Positions 13,601-26,349 of a stretch of DNA of 64,000 bases are shown here, piece after piece. Source of the stretch: Bisporella sp. PMI_857 (Eukaryota; Ascomycota; Leotiomycetes; Helotiales; Helotiaceae); contig JAJSPD010000005.1 of assembly GCA_021307315.1 (NCBI GenBank), positions 434,001 to 498,000 of the forward strand, written 5' to 3'. The stretch's first letter is position 1; every line of letters begins with the position of its first letter. The translations under genes and the position numbers were made by a program. The notes beneath the pieces are model-generated. The model did not search any database, was not told the DNA's origin, and worked only from the letters and a program-made list of their open reading frames with translations.

Positions 13601-13814
13601 AGATTTTCCGGCAGATGGAGGTGTAGGCATGAAAGCTGTAGCTACATGGAGCTGGTATCCAGCCGAGGAGACAGACGATGAGCTGCTATTCCCTAAGGGA
13701 GCGGAGCTGAGAGAGTGTAAGGACGTCAATGGAGACTGGTTTCATGGGACATATATGGGAAAGACGGGCCTGTTCCCGAGTAATTATGTGAGGGTGCTGG
13801 ACGGGATATCATAG
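10668..13814 (+). CDS. RING finger, zinc-finger (ZZ-like) and SH3 domain protein
   Basis: Probable E3 ubiquitin ligase scaffold. A 51-nt first exon (10668-10718) joins over a 141-nt intron to 10860-13814, giving 1001 aa; the join is needed because the first RING cysteines (TCSICTEVL) straddle it. Domains in order: C3HC4 RING (about 16-75, with CLHTFCGACLKEW and CPSCRAPV); a long charged then Ser/Arg/Pro-rich disordered region (about 100-580); three cysteine clusters like ZZ fingers (about 588-625 CARCSKP..CLSCYRAGKGC, 695-730 CANCLAW..CNNCVNQGKSC, 785-850 CDVCRYP..ICVTCY); and a C-terminal SH3 (about 937-997, ending GDWFHGTYMGKTGLFPSNYV). I know similar RING-SH3 proteins only as uncharacterised in moulds. 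E3 activity and targets are inferred. Confidence 0.85.
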
Positions 13815-15413
13815 CGACAGCAGGACATACCAGGCCGCGTCCGCCCCAAGAGGTACGACAATATTTTAAAATGTGTGATGGGATGGATGAGTGATGATTT
13901 TAACGCATTAACGAATGAGATAAGGAACCCAGCTTGGCTTACTCCTTCCAGATTTTCTCGATTTCTCCGGACGATAAAGTATATACCCTTTTCCGATAGA
14001 AGGCGAGGTGACATTGATTCTGTGCTTGGCGCGTAATTCGGGCAGGAAGGGAAGCTTAGTAAGCGATGGGATCCCTATTTTCACGTGGGGAGGGGCTCGA
14101 GCCACTGGTGGACTTATTTTGACAGCGATAAGATTTCTGCCCAGGATTACGAATCAGTTCTGCGCGGCGTAGAGTTTTTTTTGGGGCGTTGCTAGCTCTT
14201 AATTTGACGTGTCCCCCTTTCATTTTGATAAGATTTTGGGGGGGGGGGAGGGTGCTGTGAGCACAAAATCTCGTACGTTAAGGGAAAATAAAAAAAATAA
14301 AAATAAAAAAAAATATATTCGTTATCTGGAGGGGCATGACAAGCAAGCTCTGGCATAAAGTATGAAAGTATTTAATAGAGGGGGGAGGAAAAGAGGAAAA
14401 GAGGAAAACGGTTTTTGGCCAAAGGTAAGGTTTAAGGTACAGTAACCAACAGCCTCGCTTAAATTTAGGGGGAGTAGGCTATGCCTTTAATAAACCACTA
14501 ACAGCGTTGCAAGCGTAAAAAAAGGTGAATCTGGTTTCTAATCTGGTAAGCAGAGCGTTACAATATGCGGCTTTTTTTCTTCCTTCTAGGGGGGGTTATT
14601 TATAATTTCTCGTGCAGAACCCAAAAAAAAAGGCCGCTTTTCAACTTTAAATGAAAATCGTTCGAGAAGGAAATTGGAAAATTTTGCCCGTTCCTCAGTT
14701 CCCCACGTGGGCGAGTCAAGCTTTTCCGACTCTGTTCGACTAGTGTTGCAGCCAGCTGCGAACAGCCAGCACGAACGCGTACGTCAGCTTCACCCAGCCA
14801 GACCATCCTCGAACCGTGGAGCTTTCCGGTCATGTCTCTTCTCCTGATACCTGCCCGCCAATCGCCCGTCCTGTGCATTCCTGATGGAGGGGGGCTTTTT
14901 TTATAGGGTGTGTGTGTCTCCGCGTTACGCTGTTTCGTGGAGTTGCAGGAAAAAGGATGTGCTCGCATATTGAGTGCTGATCTGCAGGTGTGTGGAACCT
15001 ATGGTATACGGTTGTGCCTCTTGCATGCTTTGTTTCTAGCGTGAAAGAGATTTGTGATACAGTATCTTATCCCTCTTTACCTTCGTATCTTTGTCTCTTT
15101 GCTTATTTCAGTTAAATGACTTGATGCTACACCAGTGCTCGTTCTCTGTTTTGCCCTTGTTGGGTCGCCCCGCAGCCTCCGGCCGCCATCTTCAAGTGAG
15201 CCCAAGTTATATATATATATGGGTATCAGGCCTGCTCAGCCGCATTTTTTTCTTGGGTGATTACAGAGGATCTGTGGGGATGACGCGAGGACTGTCAACC
15301 CTACATGATTAAGCCATCGAAGCTTGGACCATAAATCTGCTTTTATCTATACCCATCCCTCGGCCTTCGCTTTTCATTCGTATTTTCTTGTTCTACGTCC
15401 TGTTGTCAACACC
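13815..15413. other. intergenic with homopolymer tracts
   Basis: 1.6 kb with no supported gene. It holds a run of G at about 14238-14248, an A-rich low-complexity tract at about 14285-14320, and several poly-T and poly-G runs. Confidence 0.5.
14236..14320. repeat. poly-G and A-rich low-complexity tracts
   Basis: A G run of about eleven is followed within 40 bp by an AAATAAAAA-type tract. Such runs are prone to slippage and assembly error. Confidence 0.7.
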
Positions 15414-16599
15414 ATGCTGGATTGGATTGGGTTTGGAGATAAGATGTCGGTCACAAAGCCATACGCAAAGGGGCCATGGGTAGGAGCGTTGATCTTCTTG
15501 TGTATCATATGGACGTTATGCAGTCTGGAGCTACGGAATTCCATGAGACTAGTTACCGTAAGTGTCTTTCTCGTATCATCCCGTTTCCCGTATTTAACAT
15601 ATACAGGACGAGATCCTTCCTTCTTCAAAATCTGCCCCAGCCGTCAAAACAGAAACAGCAGCAGCGACCCAACCGACAATCACCTCCGAACCGGCTCCTC
15701 CGGTCCAGTCACAAGTTCCTGAATTAAAGGTCTCTGAGAGACCGCTTATCTTATTTGCATACTCAGAATCCGAATCTGCCCGCGTTAATATCAAATTCTT
15801 TATCGCTCACGCCTTGCATGGCGCCGCCGACTTTGTCTTCATCCTCAACGGTCCGACCGATGTTGCCGATATCATCCCCAAAGAATCCAACATCCGCATC
15901 GTGCAACGTGCAAATGATTGTTACGACCTTGGCGCCTACTCCGAGGTCCTGCTTAAGGATGACTTGTACAAAGGGTACAAGAAATTCATCATGCTCAACG
16001 CCTCCATCCGGGGACCTTTCATACCCTATTGGTCAAACGCCTGCTGGAGCGATATGTACTTGGGAAAACTCACGCAAGAGGTAAAACTCGTCGGCATGAC
16101 CGGAAACTGCTGGCCAACATTCCACATCCAATCCATGATCCTCGCCACCGACGCCGTGGGCATGAACGTCCTGCTGTTCCCGCCCCCCGCCGCGGCCGAG
16201 AAGCTTAAGGAGATCCCGCCGTACGGCCCGATGCCCGGCTCCGAAGAGATGTTCCCGCAGCCTCACCCCGGAATCAACTCATGTTTCCACACCTGGGGCT
16301 CCGCCGTATCTGCGGAGATCGGCTCGTCAGCCATAATCAAGGCCGCGGGTTATAGGCTCGATGTGATGATGAGCGCGTATCACGGGGTGAAGGGCGGCGA
16401 GAAGCTATACGAGGACAGCTGTGATACGAGCGTCAACGGCGACGTGCTAGAGGAGGATGGCTATTTTGGCACCAATGTGCATCCGTACGAGACGGTGTTC
16501 ATGAAAACGAACCGCAAGATCGATCCCCTCGGCATCGCGAAGCTGACCGAGTGGACCGAGGGGAGGGGCTATAGCAGTTATGACTATTGCAAACCTTAG
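15414..16599 (+). CDS. type II membrane glycosyltransferase-like protein
   Basis: Two exons (15414-15557, 15607-16599) with a 49-nt GT-AG intron give 378 aa. A short basic N-terminus is followed by one membrane segment (about residues 20-40, GALIFLCIIWTLCSL), then a Pro/Thr-rich stem and a globular domain starting at PLILFAYSESESARVN. Motifs such as NDCYDLGAYSEVL, YKKFIMLNASIRGPFIPYW and GMTGNCWP resemble Golgi-type sugar transferases and loosely the rhamnan-synthesis RgpF family. The topology fits a Golgi lumenal enzyme. I recognise the fold only in outline, so donor, acceptor and product are unknown. It stands alone, with no sugar-pathway neighbours. Confidence 0.75.
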
Positions 16600-17031
16600 G
16601 CTTTCGCTGCTTTGTATTTTCTTTTGTATTTTTTTTGTATTTTTTTGGGAAGCGAGGCGTTGGGGCTTTTGAGGATTTAGACTGGCAGTGCGCCGGGATT
16701 GGGTCTAGATACCACTACTTAGACAAATTATAGCATGTCATTAACTATTATCCTTACGCTTTATTGGGGCCATTGCGTCTAGTATGCCTGTTGAAGCGGC
16801 TCCCATCAGATTCAAGGGATAAAATGGATAAATCCGTGGGTTATCGTTTCTATGCATACCCGGACAGGTCCCACTTCCGTTCTTGACATTCCTCTCCTGG
16901 GCTTCTGAAATTTTGGATATCAAGTATCGTGAGGCAGCAGGACTGAGTACAGGAGGAAGACATATGTTAGGATTACTCGAGGAATGGAATAAATCTTGGG
17001 TATATTCTTGCTTTGGGGAATAAGAAGGAAG
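16600..17031. other. convergent intergenic region
   Basis: 3' sides of the glycosyltransferase-like gene and RPF1. T-rich just after the first stop codon, as expected of a 3' UTR. Nothing else seen. Confidence 0.5.
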
Positions 17032-18297
17032 TCATAGGTTAAATCTCGTCCGCTGCTTCTCCATCCCAGCTTTCCACTGCCACTGCACCGCGTCCTCGCC
17101 CTCGCTGCCGGCTCTTCCAACGCCCTTATCCACCCTCCTCAGCTTCAGCGTGAATCGAGGCCCTAGCTCCTGCAGCCCGGCCCGGATACCCTCTACCCCC
17201 TCGACCGCCTTCCCGTCAACGCCAATGACGCTCTTCTCCGTCTCCTTCTTGTCCCTAAAGACGTATCGGTGCCGCCGCACGAAGATGTAGTCGCGTTGGT
17301 TGTGCAGCGTCACCACTTGTCTTCCTTGGAGCTCTGGCTGAGGCGGGAATAGCGTCAAAAACAGCCTCGCGGTCAGGAGGCCCAGGGGCGTGCGGAAGTT
17401 GTTGAGGATCAGCTCCGGGTAGTGGTTCGTGGGATTGCCGTGCCCGGGTAGCTTCTTCCCTTCCACCCAGTTGGCTATCGAGAAATGGCACGTGGGTCCG
17501 TGGGGGAGGTGCACGATGGTCAGCCCCGTGGGCTTCTTGGAGTCTTCTTTGAGGAGCACGACGGATGTGTATTCCCGGTTTGCGGCGAATTTGGAGATTT
17601 CTCGCAGGGAAAACTTGTGGCCGTAGCGGTGGGCGGAACGGGGGATGTAGGTGCTGTTTGGGAAGAGAGTGCAGAGGAGATGGGCCTCGTCGTGAAGAGT
17701 CGAGTTGATTGAGGTCGTGAGAAGGACCTTGGGCACAGGTGGTGGCTCGTCTGAAAATAGCGTTGGAAATTTGAGAGACAGGGAGGCAGGTGTGAGGTCG
17801 AGGTTTGTGCTGGTAGTTGATGCTGCTATTGAAGGTGCTATCGAAGGTGCATTTGAAGATGCTCGCTTTCGTTGCCGTGAGGACTTCGGGTCTTCTGCAT
17901 CTTCGTCCTCCGAGCCAGAATCTGAGTCCAGCATGCTGTCCACATCATTATCGTCCTCCCCATTTTCCTCTTCAGCAGGTTCTTGCTCAGCTGCTTCTGC
18001 CGCTTCCATGCGCCGCCGCTTCAATTGTTCCACATCTACACTAACACCAAGTCCATCATCGTCCACGTCATCCCACACTCGCTTTCTGTCAATCGTATGT
18101 GGTATATTCTTTGCCAAACGTTCTCGTCTCAATGCTGGATCTCGATCCTCCTCTCGTTTTCTCTTGAAGCGTTCATCTCTTCGTAGAGAGTCTCTAGCTT
18201 TCTTTTGCTTAACATAAAGATCCTGCCGCCTAAACTTGTTCTCTGTCTTAAATGGCAAACTCGCCTTGGGAGACGGCTTTACTCGTTTTGCAACCAT
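17032..18297 (-). CDS. RPF1: ribosome production factor 1 (Brix domain)
   Basis: Nucleolar assembly factor for the 60S subunit and 27S pre-rRNA processing. Single exon of 421 aa. The basic N-terminus (KTENKFRRQDLYVKQKKARD, RRDERFKRKREEDRDPALR) and LAKNIPHTIDRKRVWDD are family marks. An acidic Asp/Glu-rich stretch follows (about 95-150). The Brix domain spans about residues 185-370, with KVLLTTSI, RSAHRYGHKFSLREISKFA, LTIVHLPHGPTCHFSI, ILNNFRTPLGLLTARL and FVRRHRYVFRD, and the C-terminus has LGPRFTLKLRRVDKG. The start codon faces glycyl-tRNA synthetase across 259 bp, pairing two translation-related genes. Confidence 0.95.
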   Translation of the reverse strand: MVAKRVKPSPKASLPFKTENKFRRQDLYVKQKKARDSLRRDERFKRKREEDRDPALRRERLAKNIPHTIDRKRVWDDVDDDGLGVSVDVEQLKRRRMEAAEAAEQEPAEEENGEDDNDVDSMLDSDSGSEDEDAEDPKSSRQRKRASSNAPSIAPSIAASTTSTNLDLTPASLSLKFPTLFSDEPPPVPKVLLTTSINSTLHDEAHLLCTLFPNSTYIPRSAHRYGHKFSLREISKFAANREYTSVVLLKEDSKKPTGLTIVHLPHGPTCHFSIANWVEGKKLPGHGNPTNHYPELILNNFRTPLGLLTARLFLTLFPPQPELQGRQVVTLHNQRDYIFVRRHRYVFRDKKETEKSVIGVDGKAVEGVEGIRAGLQELGPRFTLKLRRVDKGVGRAGSEGEDAVQWQWKAGMEKQRTRFNL

Positions 18298-18556
18298 TGT
18301 ATGAAATGGTTTTCTGCAGCATGCGGCGCCAGAAACTCGTTCAAATAGTCACCATATAACTTTTTTTTTGAACATGCGGCCGCATATCAAGGCTCTTCCT
18401 AAGCCCACACCTCCCCGCCTTTTGGTTAAATTCACACCTTGCCAATTTACCCAAGGCGGTGTCAAGCGAGGGAAGGCTGTGGTTTACCAGTCCCGCCAAA
18501 GTTAACACTTATTGTCCGAATGACTCTTAAATTTTGAATTGAAATATACTTATCGA
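18298..18556. promoter_or_regulatory. bidirectional promoter, RPF1 / GRS1
   Basis: Only 259 bp separate the divergent start codons of a ribosome assembly factor and a tRNA synthetase, so promoter elements are probably shared. A T9 tract lies near 18361. Confidence 0.6.
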
Positions 18557-20856
18557 ATGCGCCCTCTTCTCAGCTTCACTAGGCAAGCATTCACCCGGCA
18601 GAAAGTCGTATCCAAGCCAACACTTCGAAATTTTACAACAACAGCACAAAATAAAAAGTTTCAGATTCAAAAGAGCTCAAGGACACCTCCAGCCCAAATG
18701 GCTACAACAACACTCAAGGGTCAGCCCTTTGACCGGCAGATCCTCGATTCCATGCTGCGGCGGCGCATGTTCTACACTCCTTCTTTCGAGATCTACAATG
18801 GCGTTGGTGGTCTTTACGATTATGGCCCACCAGGTTGTGCCCTTCTAAACAACATTGTAGATCTATGGCGGAAACACTTCATCCTGGAGGAAGATATGTT
18901 GGAGGTTGACTGTACGGCATTAACTCCGGCTGAGGTTCTCAGGACCAGTGGCCATGTGGATAAATTCGCCGATTGGATGTGCAAAGACCCGAAAAATGGC
19001 GATATCATGCGAGCGGATCATTTCGTGGAGCAAATCCTCGAGGCTCGACTAAAGGGAGATAAAGATGCTAGAGGTGTCAAGGTGGAGGAGAAGGAAGAAG
19101 ACCCAAAGAAGAAAAAGAAGAAGGTCAAGGGCGTAGCTGCTGCCAAGCTGGACGATGCTGTGGTCCAGGAATATGAGGAGGTTCTTGCAAGAGTAGGGCT
19201 ATATCACCAGGACCTCTTGAAATTTCACTAATGAAGTTAAGATTGATAACTACAATGGCGTCGAGCTTGGCGAGCTGATCACGAAGTTCGACCTAAAGAA
19301 CCCAGAGACTGGTGTTCAGCCACTCCCTCCTGTTGAGTTCAACCTCATGTTCCAAGTGACGATTGGCCCAAGCAGCAATATGCCAGGCTATCTACGACCG
19401 GAGACAGCTCAAGGTCAATTCCTCAACTTTGCCAAACTTCTCGAGTTCAATCAACAGCAAATGCCTTTTGCGTCAGCCTCAATTGGCAAGTCATTCAGGA
19501 ACGAAATCTCCCCACGTGCTGGTCTCCTCCGTGTTCGCGAGTTTTTGATGGCTGAGATTGAGCACTATGTTGACCCTGAGGGGGGTAAAAAGCATGCACG
19601 ATTCGACGAAGTTAAGGATGTCGAGCTTGTTCTTCTAAACCGACATACCCAATTAGCCGGTAAGACAGATCTCTCGAAGGTGGCAATCGGCAAAGCTGTT
19701 GCAGATGGCACCGTAGACAACGAAACGCTTGGGTATTTCTTGGCTCGAATTCAGCTGTTCCTACAAAAAATTGGTGTCGATCAATCCAAGCTTAGGTTTA
19801 GGCAACACATGGCAAACGAAATGGCACATTACGCTGCTGACTGCTGGGATGCGGAATTGCAAACCAGCTACGGTTGGATCGAATGTGTTGGCTGTGCAGA
19901 CAGAAGCGCATATGATCTAACGGTCCATGCGAAGAAGACGGGTGCCCCTTTGATTGTCCGAGAACGACTCGACACTCCTATCAGCATTGAGGAATGGCAG
20001 ATTGATCTTGACAAAAAGAAATTTGGCCCATTCTTCAAGAAGGATGGGAAGACGGTTGAGGCTGCAGTCCTAGCCCTTCCACAAGAGAAGCGAGAGGCGC
20101 TAGCCAAAGACCTAGAATCAAATGGCAAGATTGTAGTTGATGTTGAAGGTGTGAGCGACGGCAAAGTTGAGATATCGAAAGACCTCATTGTCATCGAGAA
20201 GAGGACTAGAGTTCAAAACACAAGAGAGTTCACCCCTAACGTTATTGAACCATCATTCGGTATTGGTAGAATATTGTATGCCTTGATCGAGCAAAATTAC
20301 TGGACTCGTACGGCGGCGGATGACCAAGCAGAGACTCGTGGTGTAGGTTTCCACTCCTTTCTCCAAGCAATTGCATACTAATCTAGTCTAGGTCCTCTCA
20401 TTTCCTCCTATAGTCGCACCAACCAAAGTTCTTCTGGTTCCTCTCTCCGGCCATGAAAGCTTCAAACCTCTACTCAAGGAAGTATCCCGCAAGCTGCGGG
20501 TGTTGGGGGTCTCGAGCCGAATCGATGACTCTGGTGCATCAATTGGTAAGCGCTATAGCCGGAATGATGAATTGGGTACGCCTCTTGGTATCACTGTCGA
20601 CTTCCAGAGTGTTGCAGATAATACTTTCACGCTAAGAGACCGAGACTCTACCAAGCAAGTTCGTGCAGATGCAGACAAGATCCTAGCCGCGATCAAGTCA
20701 CTAGTTGAAGGCACAAAGGCTTGGGCAGATATTGAGAAAGAATTACCAGCTTGTAAGTTTTCCCAAGCTCTCCCATCTCCCGTTTGCGAAGCGATTACAC
20801 TATACTGATTTATCTGTGCAGTCGAGGGCCAAGAAGTTGACTTGCCTGCTCGGTAA
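18557..20856 (+). CDS. GRS1: glycyl-tRNA synthetase, probably dual mitochondrial/cytosolic
   Basis: Charges tRNA-Gly. Four exons (18557-19192, 19242-20342, 20392-20752, 20822-20856) give 710 aa. The first two introns are 49 nt. The second spans a false stop, and its removal restores [15 protein letters not shown]. Class II motifs are present: the start [37 protein letters not shown], motif 2 ([18 protein letters not shown]), motif 3 ([17 protein letters not shown]), and the anticodon-binding domain with [18 protein letters not shown], ending [11 protein letters not shown]. The first 47 residues are Arg/Ser/Thr-rich and amphipathic, like a mitochondrial presequence. A second in-frame ATG at 18698 ([11 protein letters not shown]) would give the cytosolic form. 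Confidence 0.95.
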
Positions 20857-21930
20857 AGAGAGTGACAAAACAGTTGTCGTACCATGGAAGATGCTCTATG
20901 AGGGAAGCAACGGGTATAGTGTAGATTTAGAAGTAAACAAAAGTCACCTGCACATCTCTAATCCTTGTTTCTTTCTCCCATTCAGACATTTCGTTGGGTA
21001 TAAACTTTGGACAAGTGTTGCCACACGTGAAATAGATAAGGGGCCAAGCAGAACCACTCAGGTTTCGCTCCACGTCGCCCTCCACCAGATTTGTTTCATA
21101 TCAGCTCCATCCGAAGTTTTGAAACACTCTCCCAATCAAAAGCGTTGCTATAAACAGCGTGGTGCAGGAAACATGATATCCCAGTCTAGAAGGAGCAGAA
21201 CATCGATCGAAGGAATCGGAGAAAAATGCTGTAAGTAAGCGGTACGTCAGGTCCAAGGGTGAGAGTTCTTGGGTGTACTGTAGCATAAAAACCCTCCATT
21301 CTGTGACAAGTCCCGCCTTTCGGAAACAGCAAACAGAGCGCGCTTAGCCACAGTATGATGAATGAGCCAGAGATATGACCTCGGTCCTTTTCGTCTTGGT
21401 TGGATTGAAAGGAGGCAGTTTTGATGGAAGTTTAGATTTGGATGGCTTGCGAGTTCCCACCAACTTTTACTGAGAAGAGAGTGAATATTCCGAGTTCAAC
21501 AGGGTAACGGCAAGCCCCTGAGAAGGAGGGGTAAACCTTAAAGGACGATGAAAAAAGGGGTTCTCGTTGACGTTCGGCTACACCACCACCAGCCCTGAAA
21601 CGAACCTATAGATGAAGCGCAGAAGATTTGAGTTGTGGCGGGATACGCCAAGTTGATGAAAGACTGGGACGGACCACTGTCCTTCCTACATACATAGAGT
21701 ATTTTATCCTGTTTGGCTTGGAGGGTGCCACCTATCCAGATACGCTTTACCTGGCCTGGTCACCTCCCGCTACTAGATTGATGATTGATCATACGGAGCA
21801 GCATCATTGAAAGTTCTACCCCCTTACCAACCGCATCAAGACGCTGTTGTTGTTCAGCTTTAGGCAGAGTGTATAACATCATTAAGGACTGCTGGTCTGT
21901 TTTGCTTGGGGTGAGGGTTTGCATGGTTAA

Positions 21931-21970
21931 ATAGAGAGAGATATATATATTATCTCTCTCTCTCTCTCTT
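21931..21970. repeat. AG/AT/TC microsatellite
   Basis: Consecutive runs of AGAGAG, ATATAT and TCTCTC form an imperfect palindrome-like dinucleotide tract. Confidence 0.8.
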
Positions 21971-22511
21971 TATACATCTGTATATCTATATCGGAACACT
22001 TATACATGTTGTCGGATTGAGATATATATTGATCATCTACCTCACTCAATTTTACTACAATACAATACAATAGAGTACAGTACAATCAAGAGAGTAGCCA
22101 GCCCACCCTTCACCTACTGTGGTAGGGGTTATCCAAGGGTGGTGCGGCGCGCTTAACAAACCCATAGCCCCACACTTTGGAGTAGCAGGCCAGCCAGCCA
22201 GCCCAAGAACCATCTCCAACAACACGCACCTCGAACATACACACACACAACTCCCTCTTCTATAATCAGTTCAACGACCTCATCTCACAACCTCCCCCCC
22301 AATTTCCTTCGCTATTCTCTCAACGGTAGACTGTATACTTGCGCTCGCCCGGTTGTTGCGCTTTCGGAAGGGACACCCCCTTCAGCTGGATGCTGCAGGG
22401 TCTGTTCCAGAGTCTCCCTCGAGTCACGGTGAGGCTCTCGGTCTAGTAGATTCAGACCGCACCATTCATTACATTACACGCATCCCCTCATCAAAACCTT
22501 GAGTTTAACAG

Positions 22512-22565
22512 GTATGTCTTCTCCTTGGATAATTGCGACTTGAAGACGCTAATCTTGCATCGCAG
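22512..22565 (+). other. candidate 5' UTR intron of CLA4
   Basis: GTATGT donor at 22512, GCTAATC branch-like site and CGCAG acceptor at 22565, 54 nt in total, the same size class as coding introns nearby and about 150 bp ahead of the start codon. Confidence 0.5.
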
Positions 22566-22714
22566 CACAATTGGTTTACATTTGATTATACCCCTCTACG
22601 ACGAATCAAGACCCGCGACGATTCAACCACGGCAAGCGTGCGATTTGGTATATAAAGGGGTTGGCGCTCACAGCCCACGCTCGAATCAGATTTTTAATTC
22701 TATAAGCCAGCAAA

Positions 22715-25612
22715 ATGTCACAAAACAAGTGGGTTTCATGTTTCCTACGTAGTCTTGCATTTCACCCTCAACGCTCAAGGCAATTGGGTTTGAAGCGGAA
22801 GGTCATGGTGTAGAGCTGAGATTATTCACCTCTTGACAATAGAAACCGACCTATTTGTATTTGAGAGCACTTCATTTTCAATTGGATTAGATAATGACTG
22901 ACTATTGTTTTTCACTAGTATGTATACACCGGGCCAGTTCATGAATCCAGGTCCGGCCCCTCGACCCCCAACTGATCGGCCTCGCCTCAACCTAACACCG
23001 TCGACCACAAATTTGCCTGGAAATTTCTCAAATATGACAATCTCGCCTATAACACGAAGCGCAACATCAAGCTACACAGGCTCAACTATGTCCCTACCTC
23101 TAGCACGATTGCAAACCAACCAGACCGACGGCCAAGGAGGACTTGCCATCATCAAAGAGGGCTGGGCTCAAGTAAAGGAGGGCAAGAATTTCATAAGTCC
23201 ATGGAAGCAAAAATGGCTCATTCTTCGAAAGGAGGCGCTTGACTTTCATAAGAGCGAGGGAGGCAAAATCGCATACCAGATCATCTTAAAAGACGTGTTA
23301 GGAGTTGCTCGTGTTGAAGCTGCTGGTACGCTTTTTGAGATCAAACGAGCGCTAAATGGATCTTCTACTAGCCCCGGAGACGATGACGGAAATGGTCTCT
23401 CAAAGACACTGCAGATCAAAGTCAAGGGTGACGATGATTTGTATGAGTGGATCGATTGCATTTACGCGCGCTGTCCTGGTATGGGAGGTGTCAGCAATCC
23501 AACGAATTTTAGCCACGCCGTTCATGTCGGCTTCGATGCTAACACTGGTGCATTTGTGGGTTTACCACCTGAGTGGTCAAGGTTACTCAATTCATCAGCC
23601 ATCACCAAGGAGGACTATGAGGCCAACCCACAAGCCGTTTTTGAGGTATTGGAATTTTATTCTGATATCAACAAGCGTGCAGCAGATCCAAACTACTCAA
23701 GTCTTACGCCTACCCCCCCGCTTCCTCAAGTCAAAATAAGCAGTTAGGTTATGGAGGTGCGAGTATTGCTCCTCCACGACCAGTTCAAGCTACCCAGCGC
23801 AACCCTAGTTATGGCCAATCACAAAGCTCTTCCCCCGGAGGCGTCAATGCCCCACGACGACCAACCCCTCCTGAAGCACAACAACAGCGTCAGCAAATGC
23901 TGCAAATGGCTTCCAACTACGTTGACCCGGACGCACGTGAGAGAGAGCGTGAGCGTGAGCGTCAAAAGCAGCAACAGGAGATGCAACGCCAGCGAGAGAT
24001 GGAAGAGCAGAATCGTAGAGACATGGAGGCGTACAACGCGTCATTACCTAAGACACGAGTGCCATTGGCACAGCAAGAGCTCGGTGGCTACGGGGGAGGC
24101 TCCTCGACAGATCGGTACAACCCGTCCAGAGCTGCACCCCCTGCCCCCCGTCAACCTCAGCAGGCTCAAGCTCCTGCTTCTCTTCGAACGCAACGGCAGA
24201 ATCCATCAGTTCCTTCTCCTAATGGTCAATCTCGACCGCCCATCTCGACTCAGACGAGCTCTGGTTCGGCCTCTCGGGAGCAGAGCCCATCGATTCGCAC
24301 CCCAACGACTAATTCTAATACTCAGCGCCCCCAAGAACCTCGTTATCAAAATGGCAGTCAGCAACAGAACGCTATCCGAACTCCCCAGCAAAATCCTCCT
24401 GCTTCTCGCCTCCCAGCTCCTGTGAACCAGGTCAAGCCTCTCAACGTCGCTCCCAAGCAACCTGCAGGAGGAAGCAATGGCGTTGCTCAAAATGCTGCAA
24501 TTAAGGCAGCCGAAGCCGCATTGACCGCAAAACCATCACCATCCGAGCGAAAGCAAGATGTACGAATGTCAACTTTGACAGAAAGCGAAGTTATGCAAAA
24601 GTTGAGAGAAGCTGTTTCCAAGGACGACCCCAACCTCTCATATTCCAAGCAAAAGAAGATTGGACAAGGTGCATCTGGCTCGGTTTATGTTGCTAAGGTC
24701 AAAGAGAACCCATACTCCGAAATAGCTCAGGGACTCATCCGCGAGCAAGGCGCCAAAGCTCAAGTCGCGATTAAGCAAATGGATCTCGCAAACCAACCAA
24801 GAAAGGAGCTCATTGTTAATGAGATCATGGTTATGAAAGACAGCAAACATAAGAATATCGTGAACTTTCTTGATGCTTTCTTACGTAACAATTCAGCAGA
24901 GCTTTGGGTTGTTATGGAGTTTATGGAGGGCGGTGCCTTGACAGATGTTATCGATAATAACCCTACCATCACTGAGGACCAGATCTCCACGATCTGCTTT
25001 GAGGTAAGCTGCTAGACTTAATTGTGGAAGATAGAGGCTAACATTCGGCAAGACTTGCAAGGGTCTGCATCATTTGCATGAGCGTAGCATTATCCACCGA
25101 GATATCAAAAGCGATAACGTTTTGCTTGATGCTCGTGGAAATATCAAGATTAGTATGTCTCGATTGTCGCTCATAACTGCTTTTTGGCTAACCATATTTT
25201 AGCTGATTTCGGATTCAGCGCTAAGTTGACTGAAGCTAAATCAAAGCGTGCTACCATGGTTGGCACTCCTTATTGGATGGCTCCTGAAGTCGTTAAGCAA
25301 AAGGAATACGGGCCTAAGGTCGATATTTGGTCTCTTGGTATCATGGCCATTGAGATGATCGAATCCGAGCCTCCTTACCTGAACGAAGAGCCTCTTAAAG
25401 CCCTTTACCTGATTGCTACGAATGGAACACCTCGATTGAAGAAGCCTGAGAAGCTTAGCAGACCCCTGAAAGCTTTCTTATCGGTTTGTCTTTGCGTTGA
25501 CATCAGAAGCAGAGCTTCGGCTGCGGAGCTACTCAATCACGAGTTCCTCAAGACTGGCTGCAGCACTTCAAGCTTAGCTGATCTGTTAGCCTTCAAGAAA
25601 CAAACAAAATAA
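22715..25612 (+). CDS. CLA4: PAK-family kinase Cla4 (with apparent frameshift)
   Basis: Cdc42/Rac effector Ser/Thr kinase for polarity, septation and hyphal growth. Exons: 22715-22728 (14 nt), 22919-25003, 25053-25152 and 25203-25612. Domains: PH (about 80-190), CRIB (about 196-229, [23 protein letters not shown]), a Gln/Pro-rich linker, and a kinase from about 575 ([48 protein letters not shown]). Near 23713-23719 the frame breaks in a run of seven C: the upstream frame stops at TAG 23744, while the downstream frame is open through it. One extra C would give about 869 aa in a single frame. An alternative is a 47-nt intron at 23701-23747 with a weak GTCTTA donor. The first exon is inferred from the splice phase, giving MSQNNMYTPGQF. 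Confidence 0.88.
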
Positions 25613-26349
25613 TTTGGGAACGAGATTTTTTGAATGGTTTAATGATGATGATCGGAATATGAATTTGAGGAGCCAGCGATTACCGTTTCTTGCATCGTTC
25701 ATGTTGGCCAGCATTAATGCCGACATGATATCATGGCGTTGGGAGATGAACTTTGCTATATATAACTGGTCTGCGATTTCCCATGGGCACAGGCATAGCG
25801 GCTCGGGATCCATGGCTTGTGACGGGTATTATCCTGGATTTTCGGTTCCTTTACTTTTCTGAGCATCATGGATGGCGGTCTATTTTGCACCTCAGGACGA
25901 GGGTTTATGGTATTAAAGATGAGACATCAGAAAAGAGCACTTAGTCATAGACTCGGATACCTAAATGGAAAAGAAATCCATATATAATAGCCCAGTTTTG
26001 TGATATTCAAGTTATAGTGCAACCAATAGCCAGTTGTGTGTCGATAGAGCCAGTATGAAAACAATGGGAAGTCAAGAAAATATCATGATTCCTGTCCGTT
26101 TCTTGGGAGTGAATTTAAGCATTTTCGTCTCCAGGCTATCAGCCTCGGAGGTGGGGCAATCAACTTTCTCGATTGTGCCCAATCGTGTCACTTCCTTTGA
26201 CAGCTACCCTGGTTGAGGTCACTTTCCGCAGAGCCTCTCGACATTACTTCAACGTGTTCCCTCAATAAAAGATTCCTAACTTACACACCGTTGTGATTGA
26301 CGGCATAATCGCTGAAATCCGGCGACTCGAGTACTATTATTTGCGCAGT
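25613..26349. other. intergenic, CLA4 3' side / SEC12 promoter
   Basis: 737 bp between two plus-strand genes. Nothing beyond short frames is visible. Confidence 0.5.

Larger units (their letters stand above)
20857..22714. other. intergenic and CLA4 leader
   Basis: 1.9 kb with no supported gene. It includes an AG/AT/TC microsatellite (21931-21970), a TACAA-type short repeat near 22060-22085, and the probable CLA4 5' UTR with an intron. Confidence 0.5.
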